The position numbers were made by a program, and so were the translations under genes. Below the pieces are notes generated by a model. That model saw only the letters and a list, made by a program, of their open reading frames with translations, was not told the DNA's origin and did no database searches. A stretch of DNA of 64,000 nucleotides from NCBI RefSeq assembly GCF_029351045.1, contig NZ_JARKIN010000001.1, positions 6,539,001-6,603,000 on the forward strand, read 5' to 3'. The DNA comes from Streptomyces sp. WMMB303 (lineage in GTDB: Bacteria > Actinomycetota > Actinomycetes > Streptomycetales > Streptomycetaceae). Positions 49,234 to 58,200 of this stretch are shown piece after piece (position 1 is the stretch's first letter; each line of letters starts with the position of its first letter).

Positions 49234-49491
49234 CTACCCGCTTCCCACTCCAAAAGGATCCGGACCGCCTACAGCGTCCTGAAGCACCGCACACATATCC
49301 TGAACGCTGTAGTAGGGCGGTCCGACGCCAGGACGGAAGAGCGACAGCGGTTCGGCGAGCTCCTCGAAGGCAGGCGACTCGGGGAAGTGCTCGACCAGGA
49401 TCCCCTCGACCTTGTTGATCAAAGCCATGGATCGGTCCTCGCCCGACATGAATGCCCCGACGAGCGCGAGCAGCTCTTTCTCGGGATTCAC
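49234..49491 (-). CDS. Small acidic hypothetical protein (85 aa)
   Basis: A GTG start at 49491 with GAGGAG ten bases upstream gives NPEKELLALVGAF near the N-terminus and PYYSVQDMCAVLQDAV near the C-terminus. Composition is typical of a real soluble, mostly helical protein (Leu, Glu, Val, few Arg), unlike the overlapping frames. It resembles small actinomycete proteins with colicin-immunity-like helices only in a general way, and I do not assign a family. It lies 230 bases after the hydrolase gene on the same strand. An in-frame extension further upstream would be Arg-rich and is not credible. Confidence 0.65.
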   Translation of the reverse strand: MNPEKELLALVGAFMSGEDRSMALINKVEGILVEHFPESPAFEELAEPLSLFRPGVGPPYYSVQDMCAVLQDAVGGPDPFGVGSG

Positions 49492-49721
49492 TGGAATCGG
49501 GCTCCTCGGAACTCGCGACGGGCCGCCTGGAATCGTCTGCCTCCACAGGCTGATTCCGCCCCGTCTCCCGTGCCGAGGCGCATGACCGAGCGGCCTCCCA
49601 GGCTCACCCGGCCCTGCGGAGCCGACGTCATCGGAATCACTCCCGCACCCGAATGCCAGCGGCGCCCACATCAACCTGGACCGCAAGGCCGGCACCGTCA
49701 ACACCGCTGGGTGCCAGCCCC

Positions 49722-50696
49722 TCAGGTCCCGTGCAGAGCCGCCTCCAAGGCCTCGACGGCGAGCTTCCGGGCGACGTTGGCGGCACGCGTGTCGCGCAGG
49801 CTGTCCAGCAGGAGGAAGTCGTGGACCATGCCCGCCACCCGCACCGCGGTGACGTCCACACCGGCCTCCCGCAGCCTGCCCGCGTACCGCTCGCCCTCGT
49901 CGCGCAGCACATCCGCCTCGTCGGTGATCACCAGCGTGGTGGGCAGCCCCCGCAGCTGCTCCAGGGTTGCCCGGAGCGGAGCGGCGTACACCTCGGCACG
50001 CTGACCGGGGTCGGCGGTGTAGGCGTCCCAGAACCACTTCATCCCGTCCCGGGTGAGGTAGTAGCCCTCGGCGAACTGACGGTAGGAAGGCGTGTCGAAG
50101 TCGGCGTCGGCGACGGGATAGAGCAGAACCTGCGCCTTGAGGTCGATCCCGCCGCGCTCCTTGTTCATCAGTGCGAACACCGTCGCCATACAGCCGCCCA
50201 CCGACTCGCCGGTGACGGCGATACGCGAGGTGTCCAGACCGTGCTCCGCGCCGTGCGCCAGGACCCATTGGCCCACGGCATAATTCTGTTCCACCTGAGT
50301 GGGGTACTTCGCCTCCGGCGCCCGGTCGTAGACGGGGAAGACACCCGCGGCACCCGCCCCCACGGTGAGCTCGCGGAAGAGCCGGTCGTGGGTCCGGTCG
50401 TCGCCGAAGACCCATCCGGCACCGTGGATGTAGAACACCACCGGCAGCGGCCCGCTCGCCCCCTTGGGCCGGATGATGCGGGTGCGGACCGTGCCCCACT
50501 GCCCGGCGTCCACCTCGACCCACTCCTCGTCGACATCCGGGCGGGCCACGCTGGTGTCGCTCTGGAGGTCGAGCAGGATCTGGCGCCCCTGCTCCGGGGG
50601 GACCTCGTAGATCCGCGGATGCGGGTCGGTCGCCTCGGCCAACTCCCGTGCGGCGGGTTCGAGGTAGGGGGCGGCGGGCTGCGGCGTCTCGGTCAT
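49722..50696 (-). CDS. Alpha/beta hydrolase, hormone-sensitive-lipase-like esterase
   Basis: 324 aa. Oxyanion-hole motif HGAGW at residues 91-95 (the HGGG equivalent) and nucleophile elbow GESVGG with Ser 165 mark the HSL/acetyl-hydrolase family. The acid probably lies in TDEADVLRDEGE and the catalytic His in GMVHDFLLLD near the C-terminus. There is no signal peptide, so a cytoplasmic esterase or lipase acting on small acyl esters is likely. The start is the ATG at 50696 with GGGAG upstream; an open frame extends 79 codons further, but those codons are Arg-rich and lack coding bias. It is divergent from a broken TetR-type gene that may once have repressed it. Whether it belongs to the biosynthetic cluster is unclear. 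Confidence 0.9.
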   Translation of the reverse strand: MTETPQPAAPYLEPAARELAEATDPHPRIYEVPPEQGRQILLDLQSDTSVARPDVDEEWVEVDAGQWGTVRTRIIRPKGASGPLPVVFYIHGAGWVFGDDRTHDRLFRELTVGAGAAGVFPVYDRAPEAKYPTQVEQNYAVGQWVLAHGAEHGLDTSRIAVTGESVGGCMATVFALMNKERGGIDLKAQVLLYPVADADFDTPSYRQFAEGYYLTRDGMKWFWDAYTADPGQRAEVYAAPLRATLEQLRGLPTTLVITDEADVLRDEGERYAGRLREAGVDVTAVRVAGMVHDFLLLDSLRDTRAANVARKLAVEALEAALHGT

Positions 50697-50798
50697 GACT
50701 GCTCCCTGTCCCGGGTACGTGCTCCGACGTGCGCGATGTCCGGCGCGCGCCATCCCGCACCTGTCGGACAGAACAGCGCATATCCCCCTCTTCTCATC

Positions 50799-50817
50799 GT
50801 CGCGCGTCACCCGCGAC
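50799..50817. promoter_or_regulatory. Candidate operator, inverted repeat GTCGCG-N7-CGCGAC
   Basis: A 19-bp dyad in the intergenic region between the hydrolase and the broken TetR gene. TetR-family repressors often bind such dyads between divergent genes. In GC-rich DNA a 6-bp arm match can arise by chance. Confidence 0.25.
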
Positions 50818-50919
50818 GCGCAACCCGTGTCACGACCCGGCGCCGGGCGGGCGCGGCACCCGGGACGCTGTGCGCCCCTGGTCCGTCGCCTCCCGGGGGG
50901 CCGGCGCGCCCCGGCCTGA

Positions 50920-50936
50920 CGCGTACTGATCACGCG
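50920..50936. promoter_or_regulatory. Candidate operator, inverted repeat CGCGT-N7-ACGCG
   Basis: A 17-bp dyad ending 26 bases before the GTG of the broken TetR gene, a position suited to autoregulation. It is weak evidence for the same reason as the other dyad in this gap. Confidence 0.25.
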
Positions 50937-50962
50937 GCCCGGCTCGTCGTCGGCCCGGGTCC

Positions 50963-51547
50963 GTGTCCGTGCTCGCGTCCCGCCTGCGCGCCGCGCGAGA
51001 GCTGCTGGAGGAGGACGGCAGCGCCGCCCTTGTCGATGCGGGCCGTCGCACGGCGCGCGGGCGTCTCGCCGACCGCCCCTACCGCCACTTCCCGGAACGG
51101 GAGACGCTCGTCTCCGCGGTGGCCGCCGAGAGATACCGCGAACTCGCCGCGCACCTCGCCGCCGCCCACCCCTCCCCCACGTCCCCCGAGGAACTCGCGT
51201 CGGTGGCCGTCGCCTACGTCCGCTTCACACTCGACCACCCGGCTCTGTTCCGAGCGATGTTCGCCGAGCCCTGCGACCCCGACAACGAGGAGCGGGTCGC
51301 CGCGACCGCGACCATCGCCGCATACGTCCGCGACATCGCCCGCCGGGCATTCCCCGAGGCCGATCCGGAGGCGCTGTGGACCTCGGTGTGAGCACACGTA
51401 CACGGCCTGGCGTTCCTGCACCTGGACGGCACATTCGACGCGGCCACCCCCGAAGCGGTCGCCGAGCAGGTCCGCACCACGGTCCTCACCCTGTGCACCG
51501 CCGCCCCGGCCCTCGCGCAGCCGACGCCCGCGGAGCAGCCCCGGTAG
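50963..51547 (+). pseudogene. TetR-family regulator, broken by frameshifts and a stop
   Basis: Three frames must be joined to give a normal TetR protein. Frame one starts at the GTG at 50963 (ASRLRAARELLEEDG). An extra base near 51030 moves the helix-turn-helix SMRAVARRAGVSPTAP into another frame. A missing base near 51078 returns to the first frame at YRHFPERETLV, and this continues to ALWTSV, then TGA at 51389-51391. The same frame then resumes with HGLAFLHLDGTFDA and ends at TAG 51545-51547. The interruption looks like a 12-base insertion (TGAGCACACGTA) between GTG and CACGGC. The compensating frameshifts scramble about 17 codons of the DNA-binding helices, so even the 142-codon open frame would not bind DNA normally. 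It is divergent from the hydrolase gene. Confidence 0.8.
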
Positions 51548-51771
51548 CGAGCGGAGGCCGTCACCGCACCCTGAGCGCAACGTCCGTCCCCTGGCCCGCG
51601 CCACCGAGGGGCATCAACTCATGGACGCAGGGCGGCACATCGGAAAGGTCCCGCTGGTGAACGGTCGGCCTCGCGCTCTCACAGGGTGCACCCCGCCTGA
51701 GACCAAGACTGAGACCGGGCGGACCCGCACGGAGCGGACGAAACGTCACCGTCGTATCCGCCCAACCACAA

Positions 51772-51804
51772 AACCCCAGGTCAGAATCCATCTGACCTGG
51801 GGTT
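51772..51804 (-). terminator. Rho-independent terminator of tRNA-Thr
   Basis: A perfect 14-bp inverted repeat (AACCCCAGGTCAGA and its complement) around a 5-base loop. On the minus strand it is followed at once by TTTTG. It begins six bases after the encoded CCA of the tRNA. Confidence 0.85.
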
Positions 51805-51809
51805 CCAAG

Positions 51810-51886
51810 TGGAGCCGCCTAGGGGAGTCGAACCCCTGACCTACGCATTACGAGTGCGTCGCTCTGGCCGACTGAGCTAAGGCGGC
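51810..51886 (-). tRNA. tRNA-Thr (anticodon CGT)
   Basis: A cloverleaf folds on the minus strand: acceptor GCCGCCT pairs with AGGCGGC, the D-loop region is TAGCTCAGTCGGCCAGAGC, anticodon stem ACGCA/TGCGT encloses loop CTCGTAA giving anticodon CGT (codon ACG), and the T arm is CAGGGGTTCGACTCCCCT-like. The discriminator base T at 51813 is followed by an encoded CCA (51812-51810). The 3' end faces the biosynthetic cluster. Confidence 0.95.
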
Positions 51887-51967
51887 AGTGCGTGCGGCCA
51901 GTCTGGGGGCCGCTGCGGCGATAAGTCTACAGGGTTTGCGAGGGTGGTCGGGACGGGGGTGGCGGGG

Positions 51968-53632
51968 TCAGCCGCAGGTGGTGCCGTCCTCGGGGGGCTT
52001 GCCCTGCAGCAGGTAGGCGTTGACCGCCTTGTCGACGCATGCGCTGCCGCGGAGGTAGGCGGTGTGGCCGTCGCCCTTGTACGTGAGGAGGCGGGCCGAG
52101 GAGAGCTGGCCGGCCAGGCCCTGGGCCCAGCGGTAGGGGGTGGCCGGGTCGCGGGTGGTGCCGACGACCACGATCGGGTCGGCGCCCTTCGCGGCGATGC
52201 GGTGCGGGGCGCCCGTCGGCTCGACCGGCCACTCGGCGCAGTTCAGCGCCGCCCAGGCGAATCCGCGGCCGAAGACCGGGCTGGCCTTCTCGAAGGAGGG
52301 GACGGCCTTGCGGGCCGCGGCCGCGTCGGAGAAGGCCGGGGGCAGGTCGAGGCAGTTCACGGCCGGGTTGGCGTACATGATGTTGCTGTACTCACCGTCG
52401 GGGCCACGCTCGAAGTAGTCGTCGGAGAGCGCCAGCAGCGGGGCGCCGTCGCCCTTGCCCGCCGCGGTCAGGGCCTCGCGCAGCATCGGCCAGGAGCCCT
52501 CGTCGTACATGGCGCGGATCACACCTGTGGTGGCGAGGGATTCGGTGAGGGTGCGCGCGGGGTCGTCGGTCTTGAGGGGGTCGCGGTCCACGCGGGCGAA
52601 GAGCGCGCTGAGCTTCTTGCCGGCCTGTTGGACGCCGTCGGTGCCCAGCGGGCAGTCGGACATCTTCACGCAGTCCCGCGCGAACGCCTTGAACGCCGTG
52701 TCGAAGCCCGCCGTCTGCTCGCGGTTGACGCGGCGCGCCGAGAGGGAGGGGTCCATGGCGCCGTCCAGCACGAGCCGCCCGGAGCGCTCCGGGAACAGTC
52801 CCGCGTAGGTGGCGCCGAGGTAGGTGCCGTAGGAGGCGCCGACATAGTTGAGTTTCCGGTCGCCGAGCACGCCGCGCAGTACGTCCATGTCCCGGGCGGC
52901 CTCTACCGTCGAGACGTGGCCGAGGAGCTTGCCGGTGCGCTTCTCGCACCCCTTGGCGAACTTCTCGTACGCGGCGGTGAGCGCGTCGGTCTCCGAGGCG
53001 TCGTCCGGCGTCTGGTCGACCCGGGTGTAGGAGTCCATCTGCTTGTCGCCGAGACACTCGACGGGCTCACTGCGGCCGACGCCCCGCGGGTCCATGCCGA
53101 CCAGCCTGTAGCGCTCCCGCACCTGCTGCGGATAGGCCAGGGCCACCGACTGCTGCACGTACTCGATCGCCGAACCGCCCGGGCCGCCCGGATTGACCTG
53201 GAGCGAACCGCCCTCCGGCGGCTTCTTGCCGGACTGCTGCTTGGTGCGGGTCACCGCCAGGCCCGTGGTCGTCGCCTCGTCGCCGGGGTCGTCGCCCGGC
53301 TTGTCGTAGTCCAGCGGCACCCGCAGCGTGGCGCATTCGAACTGGGCCGGGCCGCAGTCGTGCCACGACAGCTTCTGCTCGTAGTACGGGCGCAGCTCGT
53401 CGGGGATTTTCGCGGGCAGCGGTTCGAGCGGGGGTGCGTCGGCGCCCGCGTGGGTGCCCTTCGCCGAGGGGTCGGTGCCCGGCTCGGACGCGTCGTCGTC
53501 CGAGCAGCCGGACAGGAGCAGGGCCGTGGCCATGAGGACCGCGGCGCTCCCGAGCCGGCCGCGGGACCCGCCGCCTCGGCGGCCGCGGGACGCGCCCCCG
53601 TAGCGGATACGGGAGGCGGGTGGCTGACTCAT
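51968..53632 (-). CDS. Secreted tripeptidyl-peptidase-like lipoprotein (alpha/beta hydrolase)
   Basis: 554 aa; ATG at 53632. The N-terminus has arginines, a hydrophobic stretch AAVLMATALLL and the lipobox LSGC, so it should be exported and lipid-anchored. The peptidase S33 fold shows NPGGPGGS near the oxyanion hole, nucleophile Ser 267 in GASYGT, Asp in RDPATPY and His in GDGHTAY. The family, which includes Streptomyces Tap and SlpD/SlpE, removes tripeptides from the N-termini of extracellular proteins. It stands alone, 81 bases from the tRNA gene and 250 bases from holB. Substrate range cannot be read from the sequence. Upstream in-frame codons are Arg/Pro-rich and unlikely to be translated. 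Confidence 0.92.
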   Translation of the reverse strand: MSQPPASRIRYGGASRGRRGGGSRGRLGSAAVLMATALLLSGCSDDDASEPGTDPSAKGTHAGADAPPLEPLPAKIPDELRPYYEQKLSWHDCGPAQFECATLRVPLDYDKPGDDPGDEATTTGLAVTRTKQQSGKKPPEGGSLQVNPGGPGGSAIEYVQQSVALAYPQQVRERYRLVGMDPRGVGRSEPVECLGDKQMDSYTRVDQTPDDASETDALTAAYEKFAKGCEKRTGKLLGHVSTVEAARDMDVLRGVLGDRKLNYVGASYGTYLGATYAGLFPERSGRLVLDGAMDPSLSARRVNREQTAGFDTAFKAFARDCVKMSDCPLGTDGVQQAGKKLSALFARVDRDPLKTDDPARTLTESLATTGVIRAMYDEGSWPMLREALTAAGKGDGAPLLALSDDYFERGPDGEYSNIMYANPAVNCLDLPPAFSDAAAARKAVPSFEKASPVFGRGFAWAALNCAEWPVEPTGAPHRIAAKGADPIVVVGTTRDPATPYRWAQGLAGQLSSARLLTYKGDGHTAYLRGSACVDKAVNAYLLQGKPPEDGTTCG

Positions 53633-53882
53633 GGGGCATCCCTCCGGCGGCGGCACGTGCTGGGAGCGTACCCAGCCGTGCCCCGGGCCGTCGTCCGCGG
53701 GGGCGCTGTGGCGCGTCAGTCCGCCGGTCGGCGCCGCCCCCCGGCTCGTCTCCGTGCCGCCGGGCCGCGTCCCGACCGGCTCACGCCGCTCTCCCGGCAG
53801 TCCGGTGGGCCGCGGTCGTGCGGTGGACCGGGAGCCCTGACAGGCCACCAGGAGGCGTCAGGGGCCACGTCGGGATGGGGCG

Positions 53883-55094
53883 TCAGCCGGCCCGCAGCGC
53901 CATCGTCATCGCCTCCACCGCCAGCAGCGGGGCGACATTGCGGTCCAGCGTCCGGCGGCACTCCAGGATCGCCTCGATCCGGCGCAGCGTCTGCTCCGGG
54001 CGGGATGTCGCGGCCAGTTGACCGATCGTGCCGGCCGCGTCGTCGTGCGACAGGGCGACGGACGAGCCGAACTGGCGGGCCAGCACGTCCCGGTAGAAGG
54101 CCGTCAAGTCGGAGAGCGCCAGGTCGAGCGAGTCGCGCTGGGTGCGGGTCGCGCGGCGCTTCTGCTTGTCCTCCAGTTCCTTCATCGCCCCCGCCGTACC
54201 GCGCGGCAGCCGCTTGCCCTCCGCCGCGCCGAGGGCGGCCCGCAGTTCCTCGGTCTCCTTGGCGTCCAGTTCCTCGGCGACCTGCTTGGCGTCCTCCGTC
54301 GCGGCGTCGATCAGCTCCTGGGCAGCGCGCAGCGCACTGCCCACATCGTCGACCCGGGACGGCAGCTTGAGGACCGCCTGCCGTCTGGCGCGGGCCCGCT
54401 CGTCGGTGGCCAGCCGCAGCGCATGGCCGATGTGTCCCTGGGTGGCCCGTGCCGCGGACGCGGCCGCATCCGGCGCGATCCCGTCCCGCCGCACCAGCAG
54501 ATCCGCCACCGCGTCGACCGGGGGCGTGCGCAGCGCCAGATGCCGGCAGCGGGACCGGATGGTGGGGAGGACGTCCTCGGTGGACGGCGCGCACAGCAGC
54601 CACACCGTGCGCGGTGCCGGTTCCTCGACGGCCTTCAGCAGCACGTTGCCGGCGCCCTCCGTCAGGCGGTCGGCGTCCTCCAGGACGATCACCTGCCAGC
54701 GCCCGCCCGACGGGGACATCTGCGCCCCGCGCACCAGCGCGCGCGTCTCCTTCACGCCGATGGTCAGCAGATCGGTGCGGACGATCTCGACATCCGCGTG
54801 GGTGCCGACCATCGTCGTATGGCAGCCCTCGCAGAAGCCGCATCCCGGGCTGCCGCCCAGCGCCCGGTCCAAGCTGACGCACTGGAGCGCCGCCGCGAAC
54901 GCGCGGGCCGCCTGCTCGCGGCCCGCACCGGGCGGTCCCGTGAAGAGCCAGGCGTGGGTCATCGCGGAGCCGGAGAGGTCCGCGGAGCCGTGCGCCGCGG
55001 CCTCCGCCGTCACATACGCGTCCGCGTCCCCCGCGGCAGCGGCGAGCTGCTTCGCTGCCCTGTCCTGGCCCACCAGGTCGTCCCACACCGCCAT
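53883..55094 (-). CDS. holB: DNA polymerase III delta' subunit
   Basis: 403 aa from the ATG at 55094 (MAVWDDLVGQ). The AAA+ clamp-loader fold is shown by the Walker A region FTGPPGAGREQAA (Arg in place of the usual Lys, as in delta' subunits that do not hydrolyse ATP), a zinc-binding cluster with spaced cysteines (CGFCEGCH), Walker B-like VIVLEDADRL and the sensor/arginine-finger region IRSRCRHLAL. It loads the beta clamp during replication. Another ATG lies two codons upstream (MVPMAV) and cannot be excluded. A charged C-terminal half (EDKQKRRATR) is longer than in enterobacteria. It follows tmk by 159 bases on the same strand, the usual actinomycete order. Confidence 0.93.
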   Translation of the reverse strand: MAVWDDLVGQDRAAKQLAAAAGDADAYVTAEAAAHGSADLSGSAMTHAWLFTGPPGAGREQAARAFAAALQCVSLDRALGGSPGCGFCEGCHTTMVGTHADVEIVRTDLLTIGVKETRALVRGAQMSPSGGRWQVIVLEDADRLTEGAGNVLLKAVEEPAPRTVWLLCAPSTEDVLPTIRSRCRHLALRTPPVDAVADLLVRRDGIAPDAAASAARATQGHIGHALRLATDERARARRQAVLKLPSRVDDVGSALRAAQELIDAATEDAKQVAEELDAKETEELRAALGAAEGKRLPRGTAGAMKELEDKQKRRATRTQRDSLDLALSDLTAFYRDVLARQFGSSVALSHDDAAGTIGQLAATSRPEQTLRRIEAILECRRTLDRNVAPLLAVEAMTMALRAG

Positions 55095-55253
55095 GGGGAC
55101 CATTGTCGCGGATACCGGTGACAGTCGGCTCCGCCGGATGCCGGCGTCGGGGCGGGGCGGGGCGGCGGGCCGAGGACCGGGTCGACGGGCCAGGCCCGTC
55201 GGCCGGTCGTCCGGCATCAGCCGTCACGCCTCCCGCCGTCACGCCGTCCGCCG

Positions 55254-58200
55254 TCAGCGACGTCGGCGGTCGTCGCGCTCCCCGTCCTCCTGCGGGTCGT
55301 GCGGGCCCAGAAGCTCGTCCGCCAATGTGGGGACGTCGTCCATCGGGGTGTCCTCCGCCCACGAGGGGCGGGGGCGCTCCCCCTCGTCGACCTGGGGCAG
55401 TTCCCGGGTACGGTCCTCGGCGTCGTCCGAACCGGAGGCGGAACCGGAGCCGGCGGCGGAATCCGCGTCCGCGTACCGCTCCCGGGGGTCCACCTGGGGG
55501 AGGACGGCCGTCTCCCCCGCGTCCTGGGACTCGGAGACCCGGGGCAGCACGGTCGTCTCGTCGTCGGACGCGCCGCTGCCGGGACGCGGCAACTGCGTGG
55601 TGTCCTCCGCATCCGGACCGGCGGCCTCGTCCCGCGAGCCCAGGTGCGGGATCTGCGCGGTGTCCGCCTCGGCCCCGTCCGGCGCGCGGTCCTCGGCACC
55701 CGACGTGCCGGAAGCGGAGCCCCCGGCTGCCGAATCGTCGCCGGGCGCTTCGGCGGACTGCGCGTCGGCCTCTTCCCGCCGCGCCCGCTCCGCGGCCTCC
55801 GCTTCCGCGTCCGCCTCGGCCTTGGCCTTGGCCTTGGCTTCGGCGGCCGCGGCGGCCCGCGCCTGCTCGGCCTTCAACAGGGCTTCCTCGGCCTTGCGCT
55901 GCCGCTCCAGGCGCCGCTCCTCGGCCTCGGCCCGGAGCCGCTTCTCCTCCTCGGCCCGCTTGCGCAGCCGCTCCTGCTCCTCCTCATGGGCGCGCTGCTC
56001 GGCCTCGCGCCGCTCGCGTTCCTCCTCGGCGATCCGGCGGGCCTCCTCGGCCTGCTTCCGGGCCTCCTCCGCCCGGCGGGCCTCCTCGCGCTGGCGCGCC
56101 AGTTCCGCTTCGCGGCGCTTGCGCTCCTCCTCCTCGCGGCGGAGCTTCTCCAGCTGCTCCTGGCGCTCGCGTTCCTTGCGCTCCTCCTCCGCCTTGCGCC
56201 GGGCCTCTTCCTCGGCACGCCGCCGCGCCTCCTCCTCGGCCCGCTTGCGGGCCTCTTCCTGGGCCTTCTTCTCGGCCTCGGAGAGCGGCAGCACCTGGTC
56301 GAGCCGGTGCCGGACGGCGGTGGTGACGTTCTCGGGCTCCTGCCCGGCGTCGACGACGAGGTAGCGGGCCGGGTCGGCGGCCGCGAGGGTGAGGAAGCCG
56401 GACCGGACCCGCTGGTGGAACTCGGCCGGCTCGGACTCCAGCCGGTCCGGCGCCTCCGTGAAGCGTTCCCGGGCGGTCTCGGGTGCGACGTCGAGCAGCA
56501 CGGTCAGGTGCGGCACCAGTCCGTCGGTCGCCCAGCGGTTGATCCGGGCGATCTCCGCGGGGGACAGATCGCGGCCCGCCCCCTGGTAGGCGACGGACGA
56601 GTCGACGTAGCGGTCCGAGAGGACCACGGCGCCGCGCTCCAGCGCGGGGCGGACGACCGTGTCCACGTGCTCGGCGCGGTCGGCGGCGTACAGCAGGGCC
56701 TCCGCGCGGTGCGAGAGCCCGGCCGAGGAGACATCCAGCAGGATCGAGCGCAGCCGCTTGCCGACCGGGGTGGAGCCGGGCTCCTTGGTGACGACGACCT
56801 CGTGGCCCTTGGCCCGGATCCAGTCGGCGAGCGCGTCCACCTGCGTGGTCTTGCCCGCGCCGTCGCCGCCTTCCAGGACCAGGAAGAATCCGCTCCCGGC
56901 CGGGGTCTGCCGGGGGCGGCCGCCGCCGAACGCCGCCACCAGATCGCGCCGCAGCGGCACGCCCTGCCGGTCGTCGGTGCGGCCCAGCAGGATCGCTCCG
57001 ACGGGCAGCAGCAGCGCGCCGACCAGCATCAGCGTGAACGAGGCGCCGCCGTGGTCGAAGACGAACGAGCCGTTCTCCACCCGGTGCGGGCCGATGAACG
57101 CGGCCAGTACGGGCGCCAGGATCACGCCCACGGCCAGCGACAGCCGGACCACCGCCTGCAGATGCTCGGTCGTCCGGACGCGGCGGGCTTCGTCGGTCTC
57201 CTGGTCGAGCAGGGTGTGCAGGGTGTTCGCGGCGACACCGCCGCCGAGTCCGGCCAGCAGCGCCAGCGCGATGACGGTCGCGGTGTCGGGCACCAGTCCG
57301 GCCGCCAGCAGCACGATGCCGGTCAGCCCGGTGACGAGCGCGAGCAGCCGGCGCCGCGAGAGGGACGGCACCGTGTGCGGCGCCAGCCGGATCCCGGCGA
57401 CCGTGCCGCCGGTCAGCAGCAGCACCAGCAGCCCGAAGGCGACCGGCCCGCCCCCCAGGTCGGCGGCGTGCAGCGGGGCGAGGGCGACTGCCGCCGCGAT
57501 GGCTCCGCCCACGGCGCCACCGGCGACGACGAGGAGCGGCACGGCTCCCGTGCGCCCCTTGTCGGAGCCGCCGTCCGCCGTACGGGGCCGGCGCAGGCCC
57601 TCCAGCGGAGACCGGGGGCGGGGGGTCTGCCCGTCGGGCAGTTCGAGGAAGTACACGACGGCGGCCGCCGCGGCGAACAGGCCGGCCGCCACGTACGAGG
57701 CGAGCGCGGCCTGGTGCGAGCCGAACCAGTCGACCCCCGTGGCGAGCAGATTGCTGACCAGGGTGACGACGACGAGCCCGGCCGCCGCGACGGGCAGCGC
57801 CACGAATCCGGAGCGCAGCCACAGCCGGCGCAGCGCCTCGCCGTGGTCCGGCAGCGGCCGCAGCGCCGTGCCCTCGGGCGGCGCGGCCGGCAGCAGCGCG
57901 GGGGCGGCGCTGTCCCTGGTCACGGTGGAGACCCGCTCGGCGACGCCCGTCACGAAGACGGTGATGAGCACGACGGCGAACGCGCTGGCGGGCGTCCAGT
58001 CGACCCACAGCGGGGCGATGATCAGTGCGGCGGCGCGCAGCGCGTCGGCGCCGAACAGCGTCCACCGCCGGTCCAGGATCTTCTTCCCGGCGCCGGACCC
58101 GCCGCCGCTTCCGCCGTTCTTCCCGGCGTCCGCCGCGGGGCTCGTTCCGGCGTCCGCTTCGGCGTGCGGTCCGGCGTTCGCCCCGGGGTCCGTTTCGGCC

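Noticed and set aside
48774..49418. Plus-strand open frame of 214 codons in the gene-poor stretch
   Set aside because: The product is low-complexity Arg/Pro/His with no domain and no plausible ribosome-binding site, and it overlaps the small 85-aa gene on the other strand.
49600..49721. Weak hairpin (GGCACC/GGTGCC) after the hydrolase stop as a terminator
   Set aside because: The stem is only 6 bp with a 13-base loop and no U-tract, which is expected by chance at this base composition.
49653..51839. Plus-strand open frame of 728 codons across the hydrolase and TetR region
   Set aside because: Most of it is antisense to the hydrolase. Only a short part is meaningful, as it carries the displaced helix-turn-helix of the broken TetR gene.
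55092..55217. Longer holB start at 55217
   Set aside because: The 41 added residues are Arg/Pro-rich and lie before the conserved MAVWDDLVGQ start.
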